64,000 nucleotides of DNA. It comes from Salinisphaera shabanensis E1L3A (GTDB lineage: Bacteria; Pseudomonadota; Gammaproteobacteria; Nevskiales; Salinisphaeraceae). The stretch covers positions 1 to 64,000 of the forward strand of contig NZ_AFNV02000010.1 of the NCBI RefSeq assembly GCF_000215955.2, read 5' to 3'. Position 1 is the stretch's first letter; the number at the start of each line of letters is the position of its first letter. Positions 52,667 to 61,933 of the stretch are shown piece after piece. Below the pieces are notes generated by a model that was not told the origin of the DNA, did not search any database, and saw only the letters and a program-made list of their open reading frames with translations. The translations under genes and the position numbers were made by a program.

Positions 52667-53287
52667 TCAGGCCTCGGGTACTTCGACCAGATGTCCTGCC
52701 GAAAGCCAGATACGTACGAGATGCGGCAGCGATTCGGCGTTGAGCTTCTGCATGATATGCACGCGGTGGGTTTCAACCGTACGCGCACTGATCCCCAACT
52801 GACCGGCGACCTGCTTATTGGCGAGGCCGTCCACGATCATCGACATCACCTGCTTTTCGCGTGGGGTGAGCAATTCGATAAGTACGGCATGCTGGCGCGC
52901 TTCGCGCACCGCCAAGTCATCGGCATCGGTCGCCTTCGACAACTGCTGAATCCTTTTGAGCATGCTGTCCGGCGAAAATGGTTTTTCGACGAAGTCCACG
53001 GCGCCGAGCCGCATCGCCGCCACGGCGTGCTCGATATCGCCATAGGCGCTCATCATGATGACGCTCACCGCCGCATTCCTTGCGATGAGTTCTTTCTGCA
53101 AGGTGAGGCCATCCATATCCTTCAGGCGCAAGTCGATGAGCGCGCACCCGCGACGCGGCGCACGCACATTCAGAAAGGCTTCAGCGCTCGAGTAGCAATC
53201 GACATTGAAACCTGCATCGCTTAGAAGGCCTTTCAGCGATTCGCGAATCGCCGGATCATCGTCGACGATGTGTATTACAAACGGCAC
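52667..53287 (-). CDS. FixJ/NarL-type response regulator
   Basis: 206 residues: receiver domain (DDDPAIRESLKG, phospho-Asp in CALIDLRLKDMDG, Lys in FVEKPFSPD) and a LuxR-type helix-turn-helix (LTPREKQVMSMIVDGLANKQVAGQLGISARTVETHRVHIMQKL). The FixJ/TodT/StyR-like layout points to control by a PAS-kinase. GTG start with GGGGG upstream. Divergent from the PAS kinase at 53427, its probable partner. Confidence 0.92.
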   Translation of the reverse strand: MPFVIHIVDDDPAIRESLKGLLSDAGFNVDCYSSAEAFLNVRAPRRGCALIDLRLKDMDGLTLQKELIARNAAVSVIMMSAYGDIEHAVAAMRLGAVDFVEKPFSPDSMLKRIQQLSKATDADDLAVREARQHAVLIELLTPREKQVMSMIVDGLANKQVAGQLGISARTVETHRVHIMQKLNAESLPHLVRIWLSAGHLVEVPEA

Positions 53288-53426
53288 CGCGCCCCCATTT
53301 TTCCAAACGACGTTTCGACCTAGCCTAGCGCTGATCTTTTAATGTATTCAGCCTGTTTTGACAAGGCAAAGCGGCCGATAGAATTTCCAGCCCCCGCGTT
53401 TTGTCTGACCCAACGGAAATAACGCC

Positions 53427-54662
53427 ATGACCGATCGTGAGTCCGAACAACTCGACTACCAGCAACCCGCCACGCTGGAAGCCGCGCGAGCGCGTATCGA
53501 GCAACTCGAGCGACAGCTGCAGGCCGAGCGTGAACGCCGTCGGGAAATCGAGGCGAACGAGCGCTGTTTTCGCGAGCTTGCCGAGCATATCAGGGAGGTC
53601 ATATGGATGACCGACGAAACCGGCGACGAGCTCGTTTACGTTTGCCCGGCCTACGAAAAAATCTGGGGTCAGAACTGCGACGATCTATATGACGATCCGC
53701 GAGAGCGTCTCGCCAGGGTGCACGAGGAGGACAAGCCGCGCGTGCTGGAAGCATTTCGTCAGAATGCACGTACCGGCAATTATGATGAAATCTATCGTAT
53801 ACAGCGTCCCGATGGCGAGCTTCGCTGGATTCGCGATCGTGCATTCCCGGTGGAAAACGAACACGGCCAAGTTTATCGACTCGCCGGTCTCGCGCTCGAT
53901 ATAACCGACCGTATCGAGTTCAACGATCGTATTTCCAATCTCCAGACGAGCATTAACACTCACGACCGAATGAGTGTATTCGCCTCCCTCGGTACGGGCC
54001 TCGCTCACGATTTGAGCCAGCCGTTGACCGCCGCACGCAACTTCATCGCACGGGCGCGAATGGGCTTTCAATCCAGCCCGGATGAAATTCGACAGACACT
54101 GGAACGCGCCGACACAGAAATCTCACGCGCCGTGGCGATCATCCATCATCTACGTGATTTCGCCCGACAGGGACGGCCCACGCGCAAACATCAGCCGCTG
54201 GGCCCGATCATCGACGATGTGCACCAGCTCCTCGACCCGGCGTTGCGCGCGAACAACATTCGCTATGACGGCCCGTCGGTGGCCTCACTGAAGAACCTCG
54301 ATCTACCTGTCGACGAGGTGTTCATCCAACAGATACTGCGTAACCTAGTCAGCAACTCGATCGACGCGTTCGACGCCCATGAGAACGCGACGAAGTCGCT
54401 GGCGGTCAACGTCAACAGCGACGATGGCGAATTCGTAGATATCCACATCAGCGACAACGGTGCAGGAGTCGACGATTCGGTCGAAGTATTCGAGCCGTTT
54501 GCCACAACCAAGCCCGACGGTGTGGGTTTGGGCCTGGCGGTCAGCCGGACACTGGCACGCAGCCACGGCGGTGATCTTCTATTGGCCTCTCGGGGCCACG
54601 CCAGTGCGAATGGCGCGGAAAACGCACGTACTGTGTTTACGCTACGCCTGCCACGGCACTAA
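53427..54662 (+). CDS. PAS-domain sensor histidine kinase (FixL-like, soluble)
   Basis: 411 residues, no transmembrane segment. N-terminal coiled coil (about 10-45, EAARARIEQLERQLQAERER), one PAS/PAC domain (about 50-170, ending YRLAGLALDITDRI), phosphoacceptor box SLGTGLAHDLSQPLTAARNFI, then ATPase domain with NLVSNSIDAFDAH, DNGAGVDD and DGVGLGLAVSRT. No heme-binding His signature of true FixL is evident, so the signal is unknown. Divergent from the FixJ-type regulator. Confidence 0.92.
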   Translation: MTDRESEQLDYQQPATLEAARARIEQLERQLQAERERRREIEANERCFRELAEHIREVIWMTDETGDELVYVCPAYEKIWGQNCDDLYDDPRERLARVHEEDKPRVLEAFRQNARTGNYDEIYRIQRPDGELRWIRDRAFPVENEHGQVYRLAGLALDITDRIEFNDRISNLQTSINTHDRMSVFASLGTGLAHDLSQPLTAARNFIARARMGFQSSPDEIRQTLERADTEISRAVAIIHHLRDFARQGRPTRKHQPLGPIIDDVHQLLDPALRANNIRYDGPSVASLKNLDLPVDEVFIQQILRNLVSNSIDAFDAHENATKSLAVNVNSDDGEFVDIHISDNGAGVDDSVEVFEPFATTKPDGVGLGLAVSRTLARSHGGDLLLASRGHASANGAENARTVFTLRLPRH

Positions 54663-54692
54663 CGATTGTAGGGCTGGCTACGCCCGCCGCGC

Positions 54693-55121
54693 CTAGCGCG
54701 GCGGGTGCATAACCCGCATGAACACGGCCACGCCAAGGCCCCAGAAGCCGTTGAGTGCCAGTCCCACCCCAACGCGCGCCATACTCAGACCATCGAATAT
54801 CTCGGTCATGGTCTGGCCTTTGAGCCATTGCACGATAAACAGATACACCAGGGTCGGGCCGATCGCACCGAGAATGATCGCACCAACGTAATAACCAGCA
54901 GCCAACGCGCGGCGGATCAGCAGCCACAGCAGCATGCCCCACAAGCCACCCCAGAACGCCAGCGATAGGACCGACGGGATATCGAACGGCGGTACAGGTG
55001 CCATGTTCCAGGGCGTGCCGCCGGGAATGATCTGCGCTGCGATGAATATCCACAGCAGGCCCTGATGAAATGTCAGCGTGGATACGAAACCGGCCACGAA
55101 GGCCTTGATGAAAGCGAACAT
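54693..55121 (-). CDS. Hypothetical inner-membrane protein (four helices)
   Basis: 142 residues with four hydrophobic helices: a first containing FVSTLTFHQGLLWIFIAAQ, then SLAFWGGLWGMLLWLLI, GAIILGAIGPTLVYLFIV and VGVGLALNGFWGLGVAVFM. GGGGAGA upstream fixes the ATG at 55121, well inside a longer frame. I do not recognise a named family. Third gene of the CoA-transferase/GST operon, 31 bases after GST. Confidence 0.78.
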   Translation of the reverse strand: MFAFIKAFVAGFVSTLTFHQGLLWIFIAAQIIPGGTPWNMAPVPPFDIPSVLSLAFWGGLWGMLLWLLIRRALAAGYYVGAIILGAIGPTLVYLFIVQWLKGQTMTEIFDGLSMARVGVGLALNGFWGLGVAVFMRVMHPPR

Positions 55122-55152
55122 GGTCTCCCCTTGTATGTCGTACGTGCGCCGC

Positions 55153-55863
55153 CTAACGGCCGCGTACCGTATCTGCGGTCTGGTTGAACAAGCGCTCGCG
55201 CGCCGCTTCGGTTTTGGGCTGGCCACCGCGCCATTGCTTACCGAGATCGACGCCACGTTGCACCGCCTCGCGCGCCTTGATGCGCTGGCGCCACGCTGCG
55301 ACCTGCGGGAAGTCGTCGAGCGGCTGACCCATGGCCTTGGCGATGAGTACCCACGGCCAGTTGACGATATCGGCGATCGTATACGTCTCACCGACCAGAT
55401 AATCGCGATCGGCCAGCCGACGTTCGAGCACACCCAGACAACGATGATATTCGCCCGTATAGCGCTTGTACGAATACGGGTGATCGCCCGGCGCATAGTT
55501 GACGAAATGGCTCATCTGCCCGCCCATCGGTCCGAGATTACCGACCTGCCAGAACAGCCATTCATCGACTTCCTTGCGCAGACGTGCATCGGCGGGCATT
55601 AGCTGGCCGCTCTTGTCGGCGAGATAACGCGCTATAGCCCCCGACTCGAAGATCGGCAGCGGTTCGTCACCATAATCGGGCGCCGGATCGTGGTCGACGA
55701 TCGCGGGCATCCGGTTGTTGGGCGAGATTTCCAGGAACGCCGGCTCGAACTGGTCGCCGGCGTTGATATCCACTGGAATCAGGTTGTAATCGAGGCCCAG
55801 TTCTTCAAGCAGAATGGAAATCTTCCAGCCGTTGGGCGTGGGCCAATAGTAGAAATCGATCAT
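55153..55863 (-). CDS. Glutathione S-transferase (YfcG/Nu-like)
   Basis: 236 residues. Thioredoxin-like N-terminal domain starting [21 protein letters not shown] with TPNGWK, the start used by YfcG-type disulfide-reductase GSTs. IPVDINAGDQFEPAFLEISPNNRMPAI and a helical C-terminal domain follow (EYHRCLGVLERRL, YTIADIVNWPWV). It acts on disulfides or electrophiles with glutathione. The start overlaps the CoA-transferase stop (ATGA). Confidence 0.93.
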   Translation of the reverse strand: MIDFYYWPTPNGWKISILLEELGLDYNLIPVDINAGDQFEPAFLEISPNNRMPAIVDHDPAPDYGDEPLPIFESGAIARYLADKSGQLMPADARLRKEVDEWLFWQVGNLGPMGGQMSHFVNYAPGDHPYSYKRYTGEYHRCLGVLERRLADRDYLVGETYTIADIVNWPWVLIAKAMGQPLDDFPQVAAWRQRIKAREAVQRGVDLGKQWRGGQPKTEAARERLFNQTADTVRGR

Positions 55864-57062
55864 GACGACTCGTGGGTTGGGCCGATCGCGCCGGCTGCTA
55901 CGAGCGCATCGATATCGGATTCGGAAAAACCGTTGGCCGCCAGCACCGCATGCGTATCCGCGCCAAGGGCCGGCGCACCGCGGTAATCGGCGGCCGGCAT
56001 TTGCGAAAAGCGCGCCGCAGGACGAGCCTGACGCAACCGACCGGCTTCTTGATGATCGGTTTCGATCAGGATGGCGTTCGCGGCGATCTGATCGTGCGAG
56101 AGCAGATCGGTGCGAGTCAGCACAGGCGCACAGGGCACGCCGTGCGTACTCAGCCGCTCGAGCCAGTGTTCGGCACTGTTTTCGGCGAGCTTCTCCTGGG
56201 TGAGCTGAAGACGCGCATCGATGTTGTCCTGACGCGACGCCGGCGTGTCAAAGCGCGGGTCGTCGTTCCATTCGGGCGTATCGAGCGCAGCGATCAGCGC
56301 CTGCCATTCCTTGTCGGTCTGTACCGCTACGCTTATATAGCCGGTGGTCGTTTCATAGATGAGGTCGATGAAACTGGCCGCCCTAGCCTGATCGAACTCA
56401 TCGCCCACGAAAGTCTGGCTGTTCATGTCCGAATGCCAGAGAAAATCGATGACCGCATCGAGCATCGACACGCGCACGTGCTGGCCGGGCGCGCCGTTCG
56501 CGCGCGCCAGCAGTGCGGCGGTGATCGCCTGCGCTGCGATATAGCCGGTGAGCTTATCGGGGACGATAGTACGAACCAGCCGTGGGCGCGCTTCGTCGGC
56601 ACCGCCCTGGATACTGGCCAGGCTCGACAGCGCCTGCACCAACGGATCGTAAACCGGGTAGCTGGCATAGGGGCCGGCATCACCGAACCCCGAGATCGAA
56701 CAGTAGACGATGTCGGGGGCGACGGCGCGTATATCGTCTTCGCCGATGCCCATACGCTCGGCCACGCCGGGACGAAAGTTCTGGACGAATACGTCGGCGT
56801 CCGCGCACAGGCGCAGCAGCGCATCGCGCCCGGCCTTTTCCTTCAGGTTGAGCGCGACTGAACGCTTGTTGCGGTTGTTGTTGAGATAGCTCGCAGAAAA
56901 ACCGTGGCGCTGATTCGACGCGAGACGCGTGTAGTCGCCGACATCCGGGCGCTCGATCTTGAGTACTTCAGCGCCCTGATCGGCCAGCTGCATGGTCGCG
57001 AGCGGGCCGGACACCATAGCCGTGGTGTCGATAACGCGATAACCGGACAAGGGTTGTTTCAT
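55860..57062 (-). CDS. Class III CoA-transferase (CaiB/BaiF family)
   Basis: 400 residues with the family phrases [57 protein letters not shown] and [13 protein letters not shown] (Asp-Ala-Gly near the catalytic Asp loop). It moves CoA between carboxylic acids; the donor and acceptor are unknown. First gene of a three-gene operon with GST and the membrane protein, divergent from purT. Confidence 0.93.
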   Translation of the reverse strand: MKQPLSGYRVIDTTAMVSGPLATMQLADQGAEVLKIERPDVGDYTRLASNQRHGFSASYLNNNRNKRSVALNLKEKAGRDALLRLCADADVFVQNFRPGVAERMGIGEDDIRAVAPDIVYCSISGFGDAGPYASYPVYDPLVQALSSLASIQGGADEARPRLVRTIVPDKLTGYIAAQAITAALLARANGAPGQHVRVSMLDAVIDFLWHSDMNSQTFVGDEFDQARAASFIDLIYETTTGYISVAVQTDKEWQALIAALDTPEWNDDPRFDTPASRQDNIDARLQLTQEKLAENSAEHWLERLSTHGVPCAPVLTRTDLLSHDQIAANAILIETDHQEAGRLRQARPAARFSQMPAADYRGAPALGADTHAVLAANGFSESDIDALVAAGAIGPTHESS

Positions 57063-57174
57063 GCGCGCTAGTTTAATGCCCTATACACACGGCGCCAACG
57101 CACCGCGCTTTCAACCGACCGCGCGCTTGGCGACAATAGCGGCCATCGACCCGCGTTATCGACCAGGATTTTCA

Positions 57175-58365
57175 ATGAGCACGATCGGCACCCCCGGTTC
57201 CGAGACCGCAACACGCGTCATGCTGCTGGGCAGCGGCGAACTCGGCAAGGAAGTGGCTATCGAACTGCAGCGTTTGGGCTGCGAAGTGATCGCCGTGGAT
57301 CGCTACGACCGCGCGCCGGCGATGCAGGTCGCTCACCGCCATCATGTACTCGACATGGGCGACGGCGAGGCGCTGCGCCGCGTGATCGAGGCCGAACAAC
57401 CAGCGCTGATCGTGCCCGAGATCGAGGCCATCGCCACCGCAACACTGATCGAACTCGAAGCCGAAGGCTTTACCGTGGTGCCGACAGCGCGTGCGGCACG
57501 GCTGACCATGGATCGCGAGGGTATCCGCCGACTCGCCGCCGAAGAACTGGCACTGCCCACCTCGCCGTATCGCTTCGCCGAAACCGAAGCCGACTATCGT
57601 GCCGCAGTCGAAGCTGTCGGCCTGCCCTGCGTGGTCAAGCCGGTGATGTCGTCTTCAGGCAAAGGTCAGAGCACAGTGCGTCGCGACGACGACATCGACG
57701 AGGCCTGGACCTATTCCCAGTCCGGCGGGCGCGGCAAGCGTGGCGACAACTCGCGCGTGATCGTCGAGGGATTCATCCAATTCGACTACGAAATCACGTT
57801 GCTGACGGTACGGCATGTCGACGGTACGAGCTTCTGTGCACCAATCGGCCACCGCCAGGTCGGCGGCGATTACCACGAATCATGGCAGCCGCAGGCCATG
57901 GCCGATGCCGCGCTTGCCGAAGCACAGCGCCAGGCCCAGGCGATTACCGAAGCGCTGGGTGGATACGGGTTGTTCGGGGTCGAGTTTTTCGTCGCAGGCG
58001 AACAGGTATGGTTTTCGGAGGTCTCGCCGCGGCCGCACGACACCGGCCTGGTCACGCTGGTGGGCCAGAACCTGTCCGAATTCGCGTTGCATGCGCGGGC
58101 GATTCTCGGCTTGCCGGTCCCGCAGATCGAACAGCGCGGGGCATCTGCATCTGCAGTGATTATCGGCGAAGGCCAAAGCCAGAGAATGCGTTATCACGGG
58201 CTGCGTGAAGCATTGGCCGAGCCGGATACCGAACTGCGCCTGTTCGGCAAACCCGAGATCGACGGCGCCCGGCGGCTTGGCGTCGCCCTCGCCCGCGGCC
58301 AAACCATAGACGAAGCCCGCCATAAGGCCCGTAATAGCGCCGAATCCGTACGCATCGATTACTGA
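57175..58365 (+). CDS. purT: Formate-dependent GAR transformylase (PurT)
   Basis: 396 residues from MSTIGTPG; a longer frame begins at 57061 but the extension is not conserved. ATP-grasp enzyme making formyl-GAR in purine synthesis from formate. [57 protein letters not shown]-like region (with [12 protein letters not shown]), [12 protein letters not shown], and [25 protein letters not shown] all match. AGGA lies upstream. Confidence 0.96.
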   Translation: MSTIGTPGSETATRVMLLGSGELGKEVAIELQRLGCEVIAVDRYDRAPAMQVAHRHHVLDMGDGEALRRVIEAEQPALIVPEIEAIATATLIELEAEGFTVVPTARAARLTMDREGIRRLAAEELALPTSPYRFAETEADYRAAVEAVGLPCVVKPVMSSSGKGQSTVRRDDDIDEAWTYSQSGGRGKRGDNSRVIVEGFIQFDYEITLLTVRHVDGTSFCAPIGHRQVGGDYHESWQPQAMADAALAEAQRQAQAITEALGGYGLFGVEFFVAGEQVWFSEVSPRPHDTGLVTLVGQNLSEFALHARAILGLPVPQIEQRGASASAVIIGEGQSQRMRYHGLREALAEPDTELRLFGKPEIDGARRLGVALARGQTIDEARHKARNSAESVRIDY

Positions 58366-58524
58366 TTCGGCACGCAGCGAATAAGAAAAAAATACTTTCC
58401 TCTTTGCTGCGATTCATATGCGGGAAAGCTGCGCGTGCTTTATACTTTGGTCCAAGTTCTGTCGGGGGCGCGGTTCTCGCGTACACAACGCAGAGCTTCA
58501 CTTACCGAACTCAAGGAGTCGAAT

Positions 58525-58749
58525 ATGCAAAAGAAACTGACCACCCTGCTGCTGGCCATGATGTTGGGCCTTGGCACGCTGAGCCTGGCCGCCTGTGACA
58601 ACGATGGCCCCGCCGAGAACGCTGGCGAGAACATCGACAACGCCACGGACAACGCTCAGGACAGCATGGAAGATGCTGGCGAAGACATGCAGGACTCCAT
58701 GGAAGATGCCGGCGACTCGATGGAAGACACCGCCGACGACAACAGCTAA
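58525..58749 (+). CDS. Small acidic-repeat lipoprotein
   Basis: 74 residues with lipoprotein signal MQKKLTTLLLAMMLGLG..LAAC and a mature part almost entirely Asp/Glu/Asn/Ala/Met. It contains tandem DSMEDAGE / DSMEDAGD / SMEDTADD units. AAGGAGTCG fixes the ATG at 58525. Function unknown; such tiny acidic lipoproteins are common in envelope-stress settings. It has its own strong terminator. Confidence 0.85.
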   Translation: MQKKLTTLLLAMMLGLGTLSLAACDNDGPAENAGENIDNATDNAQDSMEDAGEDMQDSMEDAGDSMEDTADDNS

Positions 58750-58781
58750 AGCTGAAGTTGCCGCAATCTCGTATTGCGAGA

Positions 58782-58813
58782 AGCCCGTCGCGTAACGCGA
58801 CGGGCTTTTTTTA
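58782..58813 (+). terminator. Strong terminator after the acidic lipoprotein
   Basis: Perfect 11-bp stem AGCCCGTCGCG / CGCGACGGGCT with a 3-base loop and T7. Confidence 0.95.
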
Positions 58814-58852
58814 TGGGCGCTATTCTTCGGCTTTAATCAGCACGCATACGCC

Positions 58853-59647
58853 ATGTCTTACGAACACGAAACAAGCGACACACGCGTCGCACTCGTTACC
58901 GGTGCGGCGCGCGGTATCGGCCGTGCCGTCACCCGCCGGCTACTCGCCGAGGGCTTTCACGTCGGCGCACTGGATAACGACGCCAACGCCCTGACCGATC
59001 TGCATCAAGAACTGGGCAAACCGTCGCCGTCGGCAGCTCGCCGGCTAGAAACATTTGCGACGGATGTCACCGATGAACCATCGGTAGAAGACGCGGTAAA
59101 AGCGCTTGCCGACATGCATGGCCGTTTGGATGTTCTCGTGAACAATGCTGGTATTGCAGATCCATTCAACGGGCCGATCGAATCGCTCGCGCTGGAAGAT
59201 TGGAATCGAGTCATCGGCGTCAATCTGACCGGCTATTTTCTTTGCACGAAACACTGCACCCCGTGGCTGCGCCGTAGTGCGGGCGCCATCGTCAACATGG
59301 CGTCCAGCCGCGCCTATCAGTCCGAAGCCCAGACAGAAGCGTACGCGGCCAGCAAGGGCGGAATTGTCGCGCTTACCCATGCCCTGTCGATAAGCCTTGG
59401 ACCCGAGATTCGTGTGAACGCCGTCGCACCCGGCTGGATCGACGTGCGCAACGAACAACCCGAAACCGATTCACCGGGCGCACTACGCGCGGTCGATCAC
59501 GAACAGCATCCGGGCGGGCGCGTCGGTCGCGGCGACGACATCGCGGCGGTCGTGGCTTTTCTCTGCGGCTCGGAATCGACCTTTATTACCGGCCAGACGC
59601 TGATCGCCGACGGCGGCATGACCCGCAAGATGATCTACACGCATTAG
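58853..59647 (+). CDS. Short-chain dehydrogenase/reductase
   Basis: 264 residues of classical SDR: TGAARGIGRAVTRRL for cofactor, NNAGIADPFNG, catalytic Ser in NMASSRAYQSEAQTEAYAASKGG with Tyr and Lys of the YxxxK set as YAASK, and GEEI-type end ADGGMTRKMIY. Broad oxidoreductase family; substrate unknown. No strong ribosome-binding site at the ATG. Not the paralogue of the SDR at 61152, which has a different C-terminus. Confidence 0.9.
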   Translation: MSYEHETSDTRVALVTGAARGIGRAVTRRLLAEGFHVGALDNDANALTDLHQELGKPSPSAARRLETFATDVTDEPSVEDAVKALADMHGRLDVLVNNAGIADPFNGPIESLALEDWNRVIGVNLTGYFLCTKHCTPWLRRSAGAIVNMASSRAYQSEAQTEAYAASKGGIVALTHALSISLGPEIRVNAVAPGWIDVRNEQPETDSPGALRAVDHEQHPGGRVGRGDDIAAVVAFLCGSESTFITGQTLIADGGMTRKMIYTH

Positions 59648-59751
59648 GGCCGTCCCAAGGTTGGCCGGGATGGTCGATTGTGCGCAATGCTTGTTTTCAT
59701 CGGTTATCGCCCGTAACGTTCGGCAAGACACCAACACACTAGGAGTGCGGT

Positions 59752-60177
59752 ATGCCCGTTCGCAAAGCTAATGCGCAATGGCAAGGTGATTTGAAATCCG
59801 GCAAGGGCGACATGTCGCTCGAAAGCGGTGCTTACGAAGGCCAGTTCTCGTTCAAGACGCGTTTCGAGGACGGCACGGGCACCAACCCTGAAGAGCTTAT
59901 CGGAGCCGCGCATGCCGGCTGCTTTTCGATGCAGTTCTCGGCAATGCTCGCGGAAGCGGGGCATACGCCGGACTCAGTCAAGACCGAGGCGAAAGTGCAT
60001 TTCTCGGTCGACGACACGCCCACGATCGAGCGTATCGAGCTGATCACCCGCGGCAAGGTGCCGGGCATGGACGACGCCGAGTTCAAGGATGTAGCAGCCA
60101 AGGCCAAGGACGCCTGTCCCGTGTCGCGACTGTACAAGGGCGCTGAAATCAGCCTGGACGCCGAACTGCAAGGCTGA
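59752..60177 (+). CDS. osmC: OsmC-family organic hydroperoxide reductase
   Basis: 141 residues, standard OsmC length. The reactive Cys pair lies in [15 protein letters not shown] and [11 protein letters not shown]. It reduces organic hydroperoxides at the dimer interface and is osmotically or stress induced in relatives. Ribosome-binding site TAGGAGTGCGGT and a clear terminator make it a single-gene unit. Confidence 0.94.
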   Translation: MPVRKANAQWQGDLKSGKGDMSLESGAYEGQFSFKTRFEDGTGTNPEELIGAAHAGCFSMQFSAMLAEAGHTPDSVKTEAKVHFSVDDTPTIERIELITRGKVPGMDDAEFKDVAAKAKDACPVSRLYKGAEISLDAELQG

Positions 60178-60205
60178 TCTCCCAGGTCTGCCTAAACGCT
60201 GTAAA

Positions 60206-60232
60206 GAGCCGGGCGATGCCCGGCTTTTTTTT
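60206..60232 (+). terminator. Terminator after osmC
   Basis: GCCGGGC / GCCCGGC stem with a 3-base loop, then T8. Confidence 0.92.
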
Positions 60233-60591
60233 GCGCCAACCACCGCTGCCAATAGATAACCTTCCTCGTGACGAGGCTCGACCCGGCACGCCACCGTGAA
60301 GCAATCGACTGGTTTACCCTCGACGAAGTCGTCGCGACGAAGGTTCGCCCTTAATTTCCGCGACTTAGCCGGCTTTAGCCGCGGCGACATCGCCAACCAC
60401 GCGCGGGCGATGCAAACCAGCCGGAACACATTTTCACGCCCGCCCGGCCGCTCGCTAGACGCGATCCACGCCTGGGCATGAAGGCTTCGATCACAAATCG
60501 ACCTCCGATTTTGTGGCGACAGGCATTGTTTTTTTCCAGATCGTCGCAAGGTCTGGTCGTTCATACGCGAAAAAAAGCAGAGCAAGCCAAC
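60233..60591. other. Intergenic stretch before slyD, no supported gene
   Basis: About 359 bases with only short open frames lacking ribosome-binding sites. It should carry the slyD promoter; no box is convincing. No repeat or RNA structure stands out. Confidence 0.4.
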
Positions 60592-61071
60592 ATGGAAGCC
60601 AAGCAGGACAGCGTCGTAAGCATTCATTACGTGCTGCGCGACACGGACGGCGAAATCATCGATCAGTCGAGCGAAGGTCAGCCGCTGGCCTATCTCCACG
60701 GCCACGGCAACATCGTTCCGGGTCTGGAAAAAGCGATCGAAGGCCACGCCCAGGGCGAAGAGGTCAAGGCGACCGTCGACCCCGAAGAAGGCTACGGCCC
60801 CTATCGTGAAGAGCTGGTACAGAAGGTCAGCCGCGATGCATTCCAGGGCGTCGACGAACTGGCGCCGGGCATGAGCTTTCGTGCCGAATCGGACGCCGGC
60901 CCCATGATCGTGACGGTCAAGGAAGTCGAAGGCGAAGAAGTCACCGTCGACGGCAACCACGTGCTTGCCGGTCAGACGCTCGACTTCACCGTGAACATCG
61001 AAGAAGTTCGCGAAGCCAGCAGCGAAGAGATCGAGCACGGCCACGTGCACGACGGCTCGACCCACGGCTGA
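60592..61071 (+). CDS. slyD: FKBP-type peptidyl-prolyl isomerase SlyD
   Basis: 159 residues from MEAKQDSVVSIHYVL; the frame is open further upstream but this is the conserved start. FKBP core with YLHGHGNIVPGLEKAIEGH and the IF (insert-in-flap) chaperone domain ending VDGNHVLAGQTLDFTV. The C-terminal metal-binding tail is short: EEIEHGHVHDGSTHG, four His rather than the long His-rich E. coli tail. It assists folding and, in relatives, nickel delivery. Confidence 0.94.
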   Translation: MEAKQDSVVSIHYVLRDTDGEIIDQSSEGQPLAYLHGHGNIVPGLEKAIEGHAQGEEVKATVDPEEGYGPYREELVQKVSRDAFQGVDELAPGMSFRAESDAGPMIVTVKEVEGEEVTVDGNHVLAGQTLDFTVNIEEVREASSEEIEHGHVHDGSTHG

Positions 61072-61151
61072 TTGTCGCAACGGCGTGGACGCGCGAACGC
61101 AAGCCGCAAGGCCTGCGATACGTTTTTCAGTTAATACATAGGTGATGCCTT

Positions 61152-61841
61152 ATGGCCGATCCCGTACTTCTGATAACCGGCGCCTCCAGCGGCATTGGCG
61201 CGGCCACCGCGCGTCACGCCGCGGCCAATGGCTATCGCGTAGCGTTGGCTGCGCGATCGGCCGACAAGCTGGACGCGCTGGTCGCCGAACTCGGCGCCGA
61301 CTCGGCGCTGGCACTTGAGTGTGATGTGACCGACAAGGCCTCTCAGCAGGCCATGGTCGAACACACACTTGAACGCTTCGGTCGTATCGATGCGGTTTTT
61401 GCCAACGCCGGTATCGGCGGGCGGCCGGGCGGTTTTTGCGGCGCCGACAGCGATGTCTGGAAGGATATGATCCTGACCAACATCTACGGTGTGGGCCTGA
61501 CCATTCAGGCCTGCGCTGACGCGCTCAAGGAAAGCCGTGGGCATCTGTTGATCACAGGTTCGGCCGCTGGCCGCACCACGATCCCCGGTTCCATGTACAG
61601 CGCGACGAAATGGGCGGTTTCCGCAATCGGCTACGGCGTGCGCGAAGAGCTGCGTGGCACGGGTATTCGGGTCACGCTCATCGAGCCCGGCATGGTGGAT
61701 ACACCGTTTTTCGACGAACAGCCGGATCACGCACTAACGGATCAGGATATCGCCGAGGCGGTGTTATTTTCGTTGTCGCGCCCGGCAAGCGTTGACGTTA
61801 ACGAAATTCTCGTGCGTCCGACACCGCAAATCGATAATTGA
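61152..61841 (+). CDS. Short-chain dehydrogenase (YdfG-like group)
   Basis: 229 residues: TGASSGIGAATARHA for cofactor, ANAGIGG, catalytic Ser in ITGSAAGRTTIPGSMYSATKWAVS with YSATK. The Gly-Ser-Met-Tyr-Ser-Ala-Thr-Lys arrangement and the PGMVDTPFF end are typical of YdfG/serine-dehydrogenase-like SDRs. Substrate unknown. The start follows 80 bases of untranslated DNA after slyD. Confidence 0.9.
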   Translation: MADPVLLITGASSGIGAATARHAAANGYRVALAARSADKLDALVAELGADSALALECDVTDKASQQAMVEHTLERFGRIDAVFANAGIGGRPGGFCGADSDVWKDMILTNIYGVGLTIQACADALKESRGHLLITGSAAGRTTIPGSMYSATKWAVSAIGYGVREELRGTGIRVTLIEPGMVDTPFFDEQPDHALTDQDIAEAVLFSLSRPASVDVNEILVRPTPQIDN

Positions 61842-61868
61842 TCGGTTGAAGCATATCCACCAAACCGT

Positions 61869-61902
61869 AAAAAAACCGGCGCCCTCAGGCGCCGGTTTTT
61901 TT
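61869..61902. terminator. Bidirectional terminator between SDR and Sel1 genes
   Basis: 9-bp stem ACCGGCGCC / GGCGCCGGT, loop CTCA, with A7 before and T7 after. It can end both converging genes. Confidence 0.95.
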
Positions 61903-61933
61903 ATGGGCAACAGCCCGCAGCCAAGTCAGACCG

